From contig NZ_FNXE01000005.1 in the NCBI RefSeq assembly GCF_900108395.1, positions 1-64,000 of the forward strand: a stretch of 64,000 nt of DNA, in the 5' to 3' direction. Of the stretch, positions 10,909 through 19,677 are shown in pieces. The notes under the pieces were generated by a model, which was not told where the DNA came from, searched no databases, and saw only the letters and a list, made by a program, of their open reading frames with translations. The DNA comes from Paenimyroides marinum. Its GTDB lineage: Bacteria; Bacteroidota; Bacteroidia; Flavobacteriales; Flavobacteriaceae. The stretch's first letter is position 1; each line of letters starts with the position of its first letter. The position numbers and the translations under genes were made by a program.

Positions 10909-11364
10909 TTAAGGATGGACAACCGCCCAACCCTCGTACTGCCTTAATATGATTTCTCCGTTACCGCTCGGAACGTAGTTCACAAAGTCAAACAATTCGT
11001 TCTTTTCAATTTTTCGTTCTTCCATTGTTTTTGAACATTGGGCGAATACTACGCCTTTATCTTTCAGGGCATTCAGTAGCTCCTGATAGCTGTTCGCTTT
11101 CTTGTACATTTCAACCCCATCAGAAAATGCAAGGACTTCAATATGCAGTTTGCCTTTCAGCCGTGGGTCACTCAATACATTATTGATATTGCGAAGTATG
11201 CCCTTTATTTTTTTATCTTCCGCTTCGTTCAGTATGTAAAGAGCGTTGTAATGTTTTTTGTATGCTTTTGCAGGCTCAAAAACGGTATTTGTTTTTTGTT
11301 GTGCAAAAACGCTAATGGACGTAAAACACAATACGGCTATTAGCAAGGCTTGTAGTTTTTTCAT
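10909..11364 (-). CDS. Exported DsrE-like protein
   Basis: A 151-residue protein with a clear signal peptide (MKKLQALLIAVLCFTSISVFAQ), so periplasmic. The mature part has the DsrE/DsrF-like fold pattern: a conserved Cys in VVFAQCSKTM at the usual position of the sulfur-carrying Cys, and the ending GNGEIILRQYEGWAVVHP common in this family. DsrE-type proteins carry sulfane sulfur. It lies between the SoxB-like gene and a TlpA gene on the same strand, consistent with trapping or passing persulfide in the periplasm. That role is inference. Confidence 0.75.
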   Translation of the reverse strand: MKKLQALLIAVLCFTSISVFAQQKTNTVFEPAKAYKKHYNALYILNEAEDKKIKGILRNINNVLSDPRLKGKLHIEVLAFSDGVEMYKKANSYQELLNALKDKGVVFAQCSKTMEERKIEKNELFDFVNYVPSGNGEIILRQYEGWAVVHP

Positions 11365-11373
11365 TTTATTTTT

Positions 11374-11997
11374 TTATTGTTCATTTATCAATTCTTCTAT
11401 CTGCTTCACAAATTTGGCTGATGCGTAATTGGCAAATCCGGTATGATGCAATCTGATTTTCCCGTTCTTATCCAATACAATGGTGGTGGGCAATGAACCG
11501 GAGAATACTTCTGCCGGAACATTCCCGTTGGACTGATACATTGGTATTGAAAACTTTTCTTTATCGAGATATGCTTTTCCCATAGCGGGGTCGTTATCCT
11601 CGTTAATCGTTAGAAAGAAAATATCGGGGTTGTCTTTGAATTGGGTATAAAGCGTTTCAATAGAGGGAAATTCAGCCCTGCAAGGCGGACACCACGAAGC
11701 CCAAAAATTGATAAACACCACCTTACCCCGTAATGATGCGGTACTTTGAACATTCCCTTTTTCATCTTTAAAATCAAAATCATTGGCAGATGATGTATCA
11801 GCACTTTTTCCGTCCATACTTGCGTTAAAAAGCCCTGTTGCCATTAACTGCCGAAGCACAAATGATTTTGCATCGGGGCTGACAAACATTACGCCGACAA
11901 AAACGACCATTAGTATAGTAAAGCCGTTTTTCCTGATGTATTGCCATAACTTATTCGCAGGCGGTTTCTTTGTTGGCACTTCTTTATTGTTCAGCAT
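11374..11997 (-). CDS. TlpA-like membrane-anchored thioredoxin
   Basis: A 207-residue TlpA/ResA-family thiol-disulfide oxidoreductase. An N-terminal membrane anchor (GFTILMVVFVGVMFV, about residues 29-43) is followed by a thioredoxin fold with the active site WCPPC (in NFWASWCPPCRAEFPS) and the cis-Pro region SLPTTIVLDKNGKIRLHH. It should face the periplasm and be reduced by the nearby DsbD. It is one of three TlpA-type genes in this run, which implies more than one downstream target. Confidence 0.85.
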   Translation of the reverse strand: MLNNKEVPTKKPPANKLWQYIRKNGFTILMVVFVGVMFVSPDAKSFVLRQLMATGLFNASMDGKSADTSSANDFDFKDEKGNVQSTASLRGKVVFINFWASWCPPCRAEFPSIETLYTQFKDNPDIFFLTINEDNDPAMGKAYLDKEKFSIPMYQSNGNVPAEVFSGSLPTTIVLDKNGKIRLHHTGFANYASAKFVKQIEELINEQ

Positions 11998-12015
11998 AAT
12001 TCCCGTTTTTATCTG

Positions 12016-12579
12016 TTAATTGCTTTCCACCAATTCATTCAGGGCTTTGATGATTTCGGGGCTTGTATAATCCCTGCCACCCTCTATACGGGCTATCATA
12101 TCTCCACTTTTGTCCAATATGACCGTAGTAGGAATTGAACTGCCCAAATAGTCGGACGGAATTTCACTCGCAGGAACATACACAGGCAAATCATATTTTT
12201 TATCTTCCATAAAGGCTGTGGATTTTTCTATGTTATTATCCACGTCCACCATTAAAAACACGATATTGTTATTGCCTTTGTACTTTTCTTTTAGTGCGTT
12301 AATGGTAGGCATTTCCTGAATGCAGGGTGGACACCACGTTGCCCAAAAATTGATAAATACTACCTTACCTTTTAATGAGCTTAACGATACGGTTTTCCCG
12401 TCTTTGTCCGTAAAGGAAATACCCGCAGTGGTTGAAACCAGAGCTTCTACTGTAGGAGTATTCCCGCTCTCTACCTTGTTTTCTTTGTTCTTATCCGTAT
12501 TTCCACAAGCTGCCAACGAAATGGCTGTGATGATGAAAAGACCGGAACGAACCACTAAATTTTTAAATTGCGTTTTCAT
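12016..12579 (-). CDS. TlpA-like lipoprotein thioredoxin
   Basis: A 187-residue TlpA-family protein with a lipoprotein signal (IITAISLAACGNTDKN, lipobox Cys about residue 25), then a thioredoxin domain with WCPPC (NFWATWCPPCIQEMP) and the cis-Pro loop SIPTTVILDKSG. Likely lipid-anchored in the periplasm. It is close in sequence to the third TlpA gene at 14759-15352 (both have CIQEMP/CIHEMP and a MVDVD stretch), which suggests duplication. It sits immediately after dsbD. Confidence 0.85.
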   Translation of the reverse strand: MKTQFKNLVVRSGLFIITAISLAACGNTDKNKENKVESGNTPTVEALVSTTAGISFTDKDGKTVSLSSLKGKVVFINFWATWCPPCIQEMPTINALKEKYKGNNNIVFLMVDVDNNIEKSTAFMEDKKYDLPVYVPASEIPSDYLGSSIPTTVILDKSGDMIARIEGGRDYTSPEIIKALNELVESN

Positions 12580-12609
12580 ACTAACTAATTTTTACTGTTT
12601 CTAATTCTA

Positions 12610-14280
12610 TTAATTTTTATTCTTGTATCGGTCTATTACAGATTTCAAAAAGCTGTAATAGCTTTTTGGGTCATAATCGGCTCCGATAGGTGTTATCAAT
12701 ATTTCTTCATTGGACGGGTCTAAAAGCACATAGTAGGGCTGTGAATTGGAATTGTATTTGCTCGCTTGAAAATCGCTCCATTTGTTGCCAATGGTACTGA
12801 CTTTCTTTCCGCTGAATGATGATAGATACTGTTCTTCAGTCGGTAAGGCGGTCTTATCATCTACATAAAGCTGTATAATGACAAGTTCCTCGTTCAATAA
12901 CCTATAAACGTCCTTGTCCGTCCATACAGAAGCCTCCATTTTACGGCAATTCACGCAGGCGTGTCCTGTAAAATCAAGCATCACGGGTTTACCTACTTTT
13001 TTCGCATATTCCATACCCTCGTCATAGTCAAAAAACACATTGAGATTTAGCGGAGCGTGGAATATCTCTGAATATTTACGGGTTGTGCCGTCATTTGTAT
13101 TGCTTGCCTGTATTCCTCCAAACGAGGACGTGTACAGGTCAAAATCCTGTGTTGATTGTGGCGGTAAAAATGCGGAAATGGATTTTAAAGGTGCTCCCCA
13201 CAGTCCGGGAAGCATATACAGGGTAAAGGATAGTACAATCATTGACAGCACCATTCTCGGCAGGCTGATGTTTACCGCAGGGCTGTCGCCCGGAAACCGG
13301 AGTTTGCCCAATAAGTAAAAGCCCAAATAGCCAAAAATGATAATCCAAAGTGCTAAAAAGACTTCCCTGTCAAACCAATTCCAATGATAAGCAAGGTCAA
13401 CATTGCTCAGAAACTTCAAGGCAAGTGCTAACTCCAAAAATCCGAGTGTGATTTTTACGCTGTTTAGCCAACCTCCCGAAGACGGCAGACTTTTTAAAAG
13501 GCTTGGGAACATTGCAAAAAGGGTAAACGGTATTGCCAATGCCAATGCAAAGCCGAGCATTCCGATGGCGGGACCTAAAAGCTCGCCCATTGTAGCCGCC
13601 TGTACCAGCAAGGTTCCGATAATCGGACCTGTGCAGGAAAAGGACACAACGGCTAATGTTGCCGCCATAAAGAAAAGCCCCAACAAACCGCCACGGTCTG
13701 CCTTACGGTCTAACTTGTTCGCCAGCGAAGCCGGCAACGAAAGCTCGAACGCACCGAAAAAGGAAAAGGCAAAAACCACTAAAAGAGCGAAGAAAGCGAA
13801 ATTAAAAATCCCGTTTGTGGATAGGCTGTTGAGTGCATCTGCACCGAAGATTACTGTAATGAGAATACCCAATAGAACGTAAATGAGTATAATAGACAAC
13901 CCGTATATCATTGCCTGCATTACCGCCCTGCGTTTGGTATGCCCGCTTTTGGTAAAGAAACTTACCGTTAAGGGCAGCATCGGGAAAATGCAGGGCATCA
14001 GCAATGCCGCAAAGCCGCCAATAAAACCCGCAATAAAGATTGCCCATAAGGAACCTTTATCCGTTTCGGTTTCATCAGCTATCATCGAATGGGCCACTTC
14101 TGGTGTTGCTTTGTCGGTGGATTGGACAATATCGTCCTCCTGCTCAACGGGCTGTTCTTCGGCAATATCCGTAAATTCCACATCATCAAACGAAATGAGA
14201 CTGTCGGTCTGTGCGTTCGCAGTAATAGCCATCAAACCACTGATGAATAGTACCGTTAATATTTTCACTATTAATCTCAT
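12610..14280 (-). CDS. dsbD: DsbD-type thiol-disulfide interchange protein (beta-gamma)
   Basis: A 556-residue membrane protein with a signal peptide (LTVLFISGLMAITANAQ), an acidic linker, a multi-spanning DsbD/CcdA core with the paired membrane cysteines in LLMPCIFPM and SFSCTGPI, and a C-terminal thioredoxin domain with CVNC (TGHACVNCRKME). It carries electrons from cytoplasmic thioredoxin to periplasmic partners. The usual N-terminal alpha domain is absent here and is encoded by the next gene upstream (14291-14737), so the three DsbD domains are split over two genes. Neighbouring TlpA proteins are the likely acceptors. Confidence 0.9.
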   Translation of the reverse strand: MRLIVKILTVLFISGLMAITANAQTDSLISFDDVEFTDIAEEQPVEQEDDIVQSTDKATPEVAHSMIADETETDKGSLWAIFIAGFIGGFAALLMPCIFPMLPLTVSFFTKSGHTKRRAVMQAMIYGLSIILIYVLLGILITVIFGADALNSLSTNGIFNFAFFALLVVFAFSFFGAFELSLPASLANKLDRKADRGGLLGLFFMAATLAVVSFSCTGPIIGTLLVQAATMGELLGPAIGMLGFALALAIPFTLFAMFPSLLKSLPSSGGWLNSVKITLGFLELALALKFLSNVDLAYHWNWFDREVFLALWIIIFGYLGFYLLGKLRFPGDSPAVNISLPRMVLSMIVLSFTLYMLPGLWGAPLKSISAFLPPQSTQDFDLYTSSFGGIQASNTNDGTTRKYSEIFHAPLNLNVFFDYDEGMEYAKKVGKPVMLDFTGHACVNCRKMEASVWTDKDVYRLLNEELVIIQLYVDDKTALPTEEQYLSSFSGKKVSTIGNKWSDFQASKYNSNSQPYYVLLDPSNEEILITPIGADYDPKSYYSFLKSVIDRYKNKN

Positions 14281-14290
14281 AGTATATCCT

Positions 14291-14737
14291 TTATTTTACA
14301 GGAATGCTGAACGCCACTTCTTCAGGCGGTAAGCATTGCTTGTCGTTACAAACCATATAGGTAAGCGTACCTTTTACCGTAGGCGAATTGCCTGTTAATT
14401 TTACCTTTTGCTGAAACACTACTGATTTTTCATAATAGCCTACCTCCATATCGAAAGTCGGGTCGTGTTTGACAATAGGTTTAGCCGCCTGAACCTTTCC
14501 GTTCAATTGGTAGGCTTTCGACGAAAGGAAAGAAAAACTTGTCGGCTGCGGACCATTTTTCGGAACCGTTTGTGAATAGATATGCCAGCCGTTGTCTATC
14601 GTTGCCTTTAACAGCAGCACCGCTTCTTTATCGTTGATACGTTTTGAAGCATACGACCATTTTACAGGCTTTAGTATTTGTCCGAATGATGCGGCACTTA
14701 TGAATAAGAATGCCACAAAAAATATTATCCTTTTCAT
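14291..14737 (-). CDS. Separate DsbD alpha (N-terminal) domain protein
   Basis: A 148-residue exported protein (signal MKRIIFFVAFLFISAASFGQ) corresponding to the immunoglobulin-like DsbD N-terminal domain. Its two redox cysteines are visible in VCNDKQCLPPEEV. It normally forms the first part of DsbD and hands reductant to periplasmic substrates. Here it is a stand-alone gene 10 bp upstream of dsbD on the same strand. Both proteins carry their own signal peptide and an intact stop, so this is a real split rather than a frameshift. Confidence 0.85.
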   Translation of the reverse strand: MKRIIFFVAFLFISAASFGQILKPVKWSYASKRINDKEAVLLLKATIDNGWHIYSQTVPKNGPQPTSFSFLSSKAYQLNGKVQAAKPIVKHDPTFDMEVGYYEKSVVFQQKVKLTGNSPTVKGTLTYMVCNDKQCLPPEEVAFSIPVK

Positions 14738-14758
14738 TGTATTATCTTTTAAGTGTTG

Positions 14759-15352
14759 CTAATTATTTTTATTAATTGTTGCTACCTGTTTTTCGTTTAA
14801 CAGTTTCGTCATCAGGTCGATGACTTCCTTTGACGAATAGTCTGCGCCGCCCACCTGCCTGCCGATGATGTTGTTTTGCTTATCTACGATAATGGTAGTG
14901 GGGATAGAGCCAGTGAATAGCTCACGGGGTATCTCGCCGTCGGGAACGTGTACAGGCAGGTCAAATTTTTTCTTTTTCATCCACTCTTTTGACTTTTCTA
15001 TTTTCCCGTCCACATCAACCATCAGGAATACCAAATCTTTATTGTCCTTAAAGGTCTTCCGCAGTTCGTTAATAGAGGGCATTTCGTGAATGCAAGGCGG
15101 ACACCACGTTGCCCATAGATTGATAAAGACAACTTTACCTTTTAACGAGTGTAACGAAATGGTTTTGCCGTTTTCGTCCTTAAACTTTAAATCAGGCGTT
15201 TGCTGCGTATTAGACACTAACGGCTTTTCGCCATTAGTGCCTTGTTTTGCGGTCATACTACCGTCAATGGCATTGCCATTGATTGCTGCGTATGCCCATC
15301 CCGTAATCGCTATTAGCGGGAGCAGGGCTATTTTTTTAATGTTCATTTTCAT
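14759..15352 (-). CDS. TlpA-like exported thioredoxin
   Basis: A 197-residue TlpA-family protein with an N-terminal signal or anchor (IALLPLIAITGWAYA) and the active site WCPPC (NLWATWCPPCIHEMPS), plus the cis-Pro loop SIPTTIIVDKQNN. A second in-frame ATG lies two codons inside. It is similar to the lipoprotein TlpA at 12016. It sits between the RND adaptor gene and the DsbD alpha gene, with a 4-bp gap to the adaptor, so the efflux and redox genes are probably one transcript. Confidence 0.85.
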   Translation of the reverse strand: MKMNIKKIALLPLIAITGWAYAAINGNAIDGSMTAKQGTNGEKPLVSNTQQTPDLKFKDENGKTISLHSLKGKVVFINLWATWCPPCIHEMPSINELRKTFKDNKDLVFLMVDVDGKIEKSKEWMKKKKFDLPVHVPDGEIPRELFTGSIPTTIIVDKQNNIIGRQVGGADYSSKEVIDLMTKLLNEKQVATINKNN

Positions 15353-15356
15353 AATC

Positions 15357-16466
15357 TTATTTTTTGATTTTACCCTCTTTGATTTCTTCCGATGGTTTCA
15401 TAATGATATTATCGGCTGGAGAAAGATTACCGAAGACCTCTGTCAGCGTATCTAAACGAACGCCCTCACTTACGGCAATCCGTTTTACTTCATCGTTGTT
15501 CAGCGTTAAAACATAGGTTCCCGATTGCGTATTTAATACGCTCTTGGTCTGCACCCAATTCGACGGGCTTTTACGTTTTAATTTCAGCTTTACCTGTGCA
15601 TAATCGCCGCCCAGCAATTCGCCCGACGGGTTGCTTACGTCAAATTCCAGTGTAAGCGAACGGTCTTGCTGGTCGAGCAATCCCGATGTGCGGGAAAGTT
15701 TGGCATCAAATGTCTTTCCGGGCTGTGAACTGACCGTAAACGTGGCAGGCATACCCTCGTACACCGATGATGCGTGTCGTTCGGGCAGGGATAAGGTCAA
15801 GCGGAGCTTATTGCTCTGTGCTATCATAAACAGGGGCGTATTACTTCCTGTACCTGCCAATGCGCCGACCGAAACATTCCGCTCGGTAATCACACCGTCA
15901 AACGGTGCTGTAATGCGTAGATACTGCTTTAACTGTGACGAATGTGCCGTACCTGCTTTGGAGGCATCGTAAGCGGATTTGGCACTTTCCATTGCACTTT
16001 TAGCCCTGTCCAACTCAATATCCGCTACTGCTCCCGTTGTTTTGGAAGCATCTAACAGCCGCTCATACGCCTGTTTTGCATACAGGTAATCACTGTGTAC
16101 CTTTTGCTCGTTGGATTTATCGGAAAGGTACTGCTGTTCCATTTCGGGGGCTTCCAGTACCGCCAAAAGCTGACCTTTGCGCACCCTGTCGCCTCTATCT
16201 ACGTACATCCGTTGTACAAATCCCGTAACTTTTGCATACACCGCTACTTGCTCAAATGGTTTCAGTTCTGCCGGAACGGATATTTCGTATTCGGGATTGA
16301 TGACCTGTACAGGAGCCGTCTTATAATTCACGGATGTAGGCTGCCCCTTTTGCGCCTGTCCTTTTTCCTGCTCTTTTTGGGAACAGGCTGAAAGCACCAA
16401 TACCAGCGATGTGGTCAATGCCAGTAGGGTTGTTGATTTTCTATTTATTGAAATGCTTTGATACAT
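15357..16466 (-). CDS. RND efflux periplasmic adaptor (MFP)
   Basis: A 369-residue membrane-fusion protein. It has a lipoprotein-like signal (LALTTSLVLVLSACSQ), then a biotinyl-lipoyl hairpin half (VYAKVTGFVQRMYVDRGDRVRKGQLLAVLEAPE), a coiled-coil hairpin, the second half (ITAPFDGVITERNVSVGALAG) and a beta-barrel region. It bridges the inner-membrane pump at 16500-19667 and the TolC-type channel at 19678-21063. I see no His/Met-rich metal-binding segment, so a heavy-metal specificity is not supported. Confidence 0.9.
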   Translation of the reverse strand: MYQSISINRKSTTLLALTTSLVLVLSACSQKEQEKGQAQKGQPTSVNYKTAPVQVINPEYEISVPAELKPFEQVAVYAKVTGFVQRMYVDRGDRVRKGQLLAVLEAPEMEQQYLSDKSNEQKVHSDYLYAKQAYERLLDASKTTGAVADIELDRAKSAMESAKSAYDASKAGTAHSSQLKQYLRITAPFDGVITERNVSVGALAGTGSNTPLFMIAQSNKLRLTLSLPERHASSVYEGMPATFTVSSQPGKTFDAKLSRTSGLLDQQDRSLTLEFDVSNPSGELLGGDYAQVKLKLKRKSPSNWVQTKSVLNTQSGTYVLTLNNDEVKRIAVSEGVRLDTLTEVFGNLSPADNIIMKPSEEIKEGKIKK

Positions 16467-16499
16467 TGTAATGCTAATTTTTAAAGTTTATTATATCGT

Positions 16500-19400
16500 T
16501 TATTTACCGGATTGTTTTGCGTAATACCTGCTCTCGCAATCATCAGGGTCTAACGACGGGCTAATGACTTTAGTCCTCGACATCAGGGAAGAAAAGAAAT
16601 GCGGAACCAATAAAAGGATGGTAACGGTAGAGGCAATCAGCCCGCCGATAACCGCCCTCCCCAAAGGTGCGACCTGCTCTGCTCCATCGCCCAAGCCCAT
16701 TGCCATTGGCAACATTCCGGCAAGCATCGCTGCTGCGGTCATTATTACAGGTCTTAACCTTGACGAAGCTGCAAGCCTCGAAGCGTTGGCAGGTTTCAGG
16801 AGTAATTTTTTGCGGTAATATTCCGCCTGATTGACCAATAATACCGCATTGGAAACCGATACCCCAAGAGACATAATAATACCCATATAGGATTGCAGGT
16901 TGAGCGTACTGCCTGTGAGGAATAGAATAATAAGGCTGCCCGCAATTACGGCAGGCAATACGGATAGGATAATCAAAGGCACTTTGAACGATTGGTAATA
17001 AGCCGAAAGCATCAGGAATATGGCAATAATGGCTACGCCCAAACCTGCCAAAAGACTGCCCAATGTATCATCCAATAGCTGCAATGTTCCCTCTGTCCAA
17101 ATGGTTGTACCACGGGGCGGTTCTCCCGCATCTTTAATGGCTTGCTTCACTGCACCGGAAGCCGTACCCAAATCCTTACCGTACACATTGGCAACAATGG
17201 TTACATAACGGTTCGGTCCCTTACGGTTTACCTGTGCCGGAGCTGTAGCCCTGCGTATGGTCGCCACATCTTCCAGTACAGGGCGAAGACTTCCTGCTTT
17301 CAAAGGAAGCGACCGCAATCTTTCCTCCGACATAATGCCCTCCGGTATCTGTACCTGCGTTTGGAATACCAATCCCGATTTGGGGTCAATCCAAAGGTTC
17401 TTGTCCGTAAAACGGGTAGATGAGGTAGCCGTAACAAGGCTGCGGGTAATATCCTGCATCGTCAGCCCGAACTGTCCGGCAAGGTCACGGTTTACCTCGA
17501 TTTCCATACTCGGATAAGCAATAGGTTCCGCAATGCGGACATCACGCAAATAAGGAACTTTTTTAAGGTTGGCTTCAATCTTTGATGCGTGTGCATACGC
17601 ACCTTTTACCTGACCTGCACCTACTTTGACTTCAATAGGGGTCATTGCGCCCTGTCCCATAATTTTTTCGGTCAGCTCCATCGGTTCAAAATTGAAAGCG
17701 ACTTCGGGGTGCTTCTCTATAATCTTTTTACGGACTTTCTCTTTAAAATCTTCCATTGAACCGCCGTACACTTCCTGATTAACGGATATTTGCAGTACCG
17801 CTTCGTGTGATGAATTACTGAAAAGGAATATCGGGTTGATAGGCGAACCTGCGGGGTGCATCCCGACAAACGCGGAAGTAATATTTAATCCGTTTTCAGG
17901 CAGTTCTGCTTTAATATCTTCGGTAATCTCTTTGACTATCCGTTCGGTTTTTTCAATCCTGCTCCCCTGCGGAGCCTGTATGCGCATCTGAAAATCGCCG
18001 TTATTGGAAACAGGCATTACATCCGTACCCACAACGGTCAATAGTAAGCCTGCGATAGCACCTGCCACCAGCAGGTACACTACAAAAAGCGGCGCGGCTT
18101 TGGCCCGCCATTTACGCATACGGTAGGAATAGTTGACACGGAACTTATCAAAGAAAGCCCGCTTTCTCGGCGTATTGGCTTCTGTGTTGTGCTTGTTCTT
18201 CATCATCCAGTTTGCCAGTATCGGCACAAAGGTCTGCGAAGCCAAAAAGGAGGCAATCATTGCAAAAGCGACTGCCATCGACAAAGGCATAAACATATCT
18301 TTGGGTATGCCCGTCATAATAAAGGCAGGGGTCAGTACCGCAAGAATACAGAGCAATATCAGCAATTTAGCGATAGAGATTTCAAGCAGGGCATCTACAA
18401 TAGCCCGCTGTTTGGGCTTGCCCATTTCCATATGCTGGTGTATATTCTCTATCGTTACCGTGGCTTCATCTACGAGAATACCGATGGACAGGGCAAGACC
18501 GCTCAACGTCATAATATTGATGGTCTGCCCGAAAAGATACAATGTCGTAACTGCCGTAAGAATGGCAATCGGAATAGTAAATACAACAATGATGGCTCCC
18601 CGTGTATCGCCTAAGAACAATAATATGACCAATCCTGTGAAAACCGCTCCCAATATCCCCTCGTGGATAAGGTTGGAAAGTGAGCGTTCGATATAACTCG
18701 ATTGGTCAAATTCATAGCTCACCTTTACATCTTCGGGCAACTGGTCTTTCAGCATAGGAATGGCAGCCTTAAGGTTCTCCACAGCATCCAATGTGGAAGC
18801 ATCCGCCTTTTTAATAATAGGCAGGTAAACCGAACGTTTGCCGTTTATCAAAGCGTAACCTACGGTCTGGTCTGCGCCGTCTTCTACACGGGCAACATCG
18901 CCCACATATACGGTACGGTTATCACTTGTTTTTACAGGGGTCTTCAATAGCTCGTCCGGTCCTTTGGCGATGGAGTTAATGGGAGCCATCAGGTTTTCAT
19001 CGCCTATGCGGATATTTCCGGCAGGCGACGGAAGACTGTTTTTAGTAATGGCTACTGTAATATCTTCGGGACTTAACCCGTTCGCCTGCATCGCTTCGGG
19101 GTCAATGTTAATGACAATGGAACGGATGTTACCGCCAAAAGGCGCAGGGGAAGTAATACCCGGAATTTGTACGAACATCGGTCTGATTTTGGTCAGTGCC
19201 AATGTCTGTATTTCATTAACGGAACGCTGGTCGCTTTCAAAAACAAGGTTACCTACCGGAAGCGAACTGCCATCGAACCGCACCACCATCGGGGGAACGG
19301 CTCCGGGCGGCAGGAAGCCCATTGCCCGTGAAACGGACGTTGATACTTCCCCGGCAGCCTGTGACATATCGGTTCCGGGATAAAAGGTCAGCTTCATCAG

Positions 19401-19667
19401 GGTTAAGCCCTGCACACTTTTAAAATCAATATTTTTTACGCCACTCACGAACAGGAGTACCTTTTGGAACTCGTTTGCCATAAAGCCGTCCATATATGCG
19501 GGGGACAGCCCACCGTAAGGCATAGCAACGTACATCGCAGGCAATTCCACTTCGGGAAATATATCTACGTTTATTTTTTTTACGGTATTGTAGGAAAAGA
19601 AAGCTATCGCAAGTACGACAACCATAATCGCAATAGGCTTTCTTAATGCAAATCTTATAATGTTCAT
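16500..19667 (-). CDS. RND-family efflux permease (HAE type)
   Basis: A 1055-residue inner-membrane RND transporter of AcrB/MdtC-like length and layout: TM1 (PIAIMVVVLAIAFFSY), a large periplasmic loop, then TM2-6 with the proton-relay acidic pair in GILVDEATVTIENIHQHME, a second periplasmic loop and the C-terminal TM bundle. Motifs fit hydrophobe/amphiphile exporters better than CusA metal pumps. The substrate is unknown. Its linkage to a periplasmic thiol-reduction relay, a DsrE protein and a SoxB-like enzyme hints at a sulfur- or thiol-related compound. Confidence 0.9.
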   Translation of the reverse strand: MNIIRFALRKPIAIMVVVLAIAFFSYNTVKKINVDIFPEVELPAMYVAMPYGGLSPAYMDGFMANEFQKVLLFVSGVKNIDFKSVQGLTLMKLTFYPGTDMSQAAGEVSTSVSRAMGFLPPGAVPPMVVRFDGSSLPVGNLVFESDQRSVNEIQTLALTKIRPMFVQIPGITSPAPFGGNIRSIVINIDPEAMQANGLSPEDITVAITKNSLPSPAGNIRIGDENLMAPINSIAKGPDELLKTPVKTSDNRTVYVGDVARVEDGADQTVGYALINGKRSVYLPIIKKADASTLDAVENLKAAIPMLKDQLPEDVKVSYEFDQSSYIERSLSNLIHEGILGAVFTGLVILLFLGDTRGAIIVVFTIPIAILTAVTTLYLFGQTINIMTLSGLALSIGILVDEATVTIENIHQHMEMGKPKQRAIVDALLEISIAKLLILLCILAVLTPAFIMTGIPKDMFMPLSMAVAFAMIASFLASQTFVPILANWMMKNKHNTEANTPRKRAFFDKFRVNYSYRMRKWRAKAAPLFVVYLLVAGAIAGLLLTVVGTDVMPVSNNGDFQMRIQAPQGSRIEKTERIVKEITEDIKAELPENGLNITSAFVGMHPAGSPINPIFLFSNSSHEAVLQISVNQEVYGGSMEDFKEKVRKKIIEKHPEVAFNFEPMELTEKIMGQGAMTPIEVKVGAGQVKGAYAHASKIEANLKKVPYLRDVRIAEPIAYPSMEIEVNRDLAGQFGLTMQDITRSLVTATSSTRFTDKNLWIDPKSGLVFQTQVQIPEGIMSEERLRSLPLKAGSLRPVLEDVATIRRATAPAQVNRKGPNRYVTIVANVYGKDLGTASGAVKQAIKDAGEPPRGTTIWTEGTLQLLDDTLGSLLAGLGVAIIAIFLMLSAYYQSFKVPLIILSVLPAVIAGSLIILFLTGSTLNLQSYMGIIMSLGVSVSNAVLLVNQAEYYRKKLLLKPANASRLAASSRLRPVIMTAAAMLAGMLPMAMGLGDGAEQVAPLGRAVIGGLIASTVTILLLVPHFFSSLMSRTKVISPSLDPDDCESRYYAKQSGK

Positions 19668-19677
19668 ATACGATTAA

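Noticed and set aside
12610..14737. Frameshift in dsbD
   Set aside because: The alpha domain and the rest each have their own signal peptide, start and stop, so this is a genuine two-gene split.
18133..18696. 187-codon plus-strand frame
   Set aside because: Fully antisense to the RND permease, low-complexity and without recognisable motifs; a shadow of the real gene.
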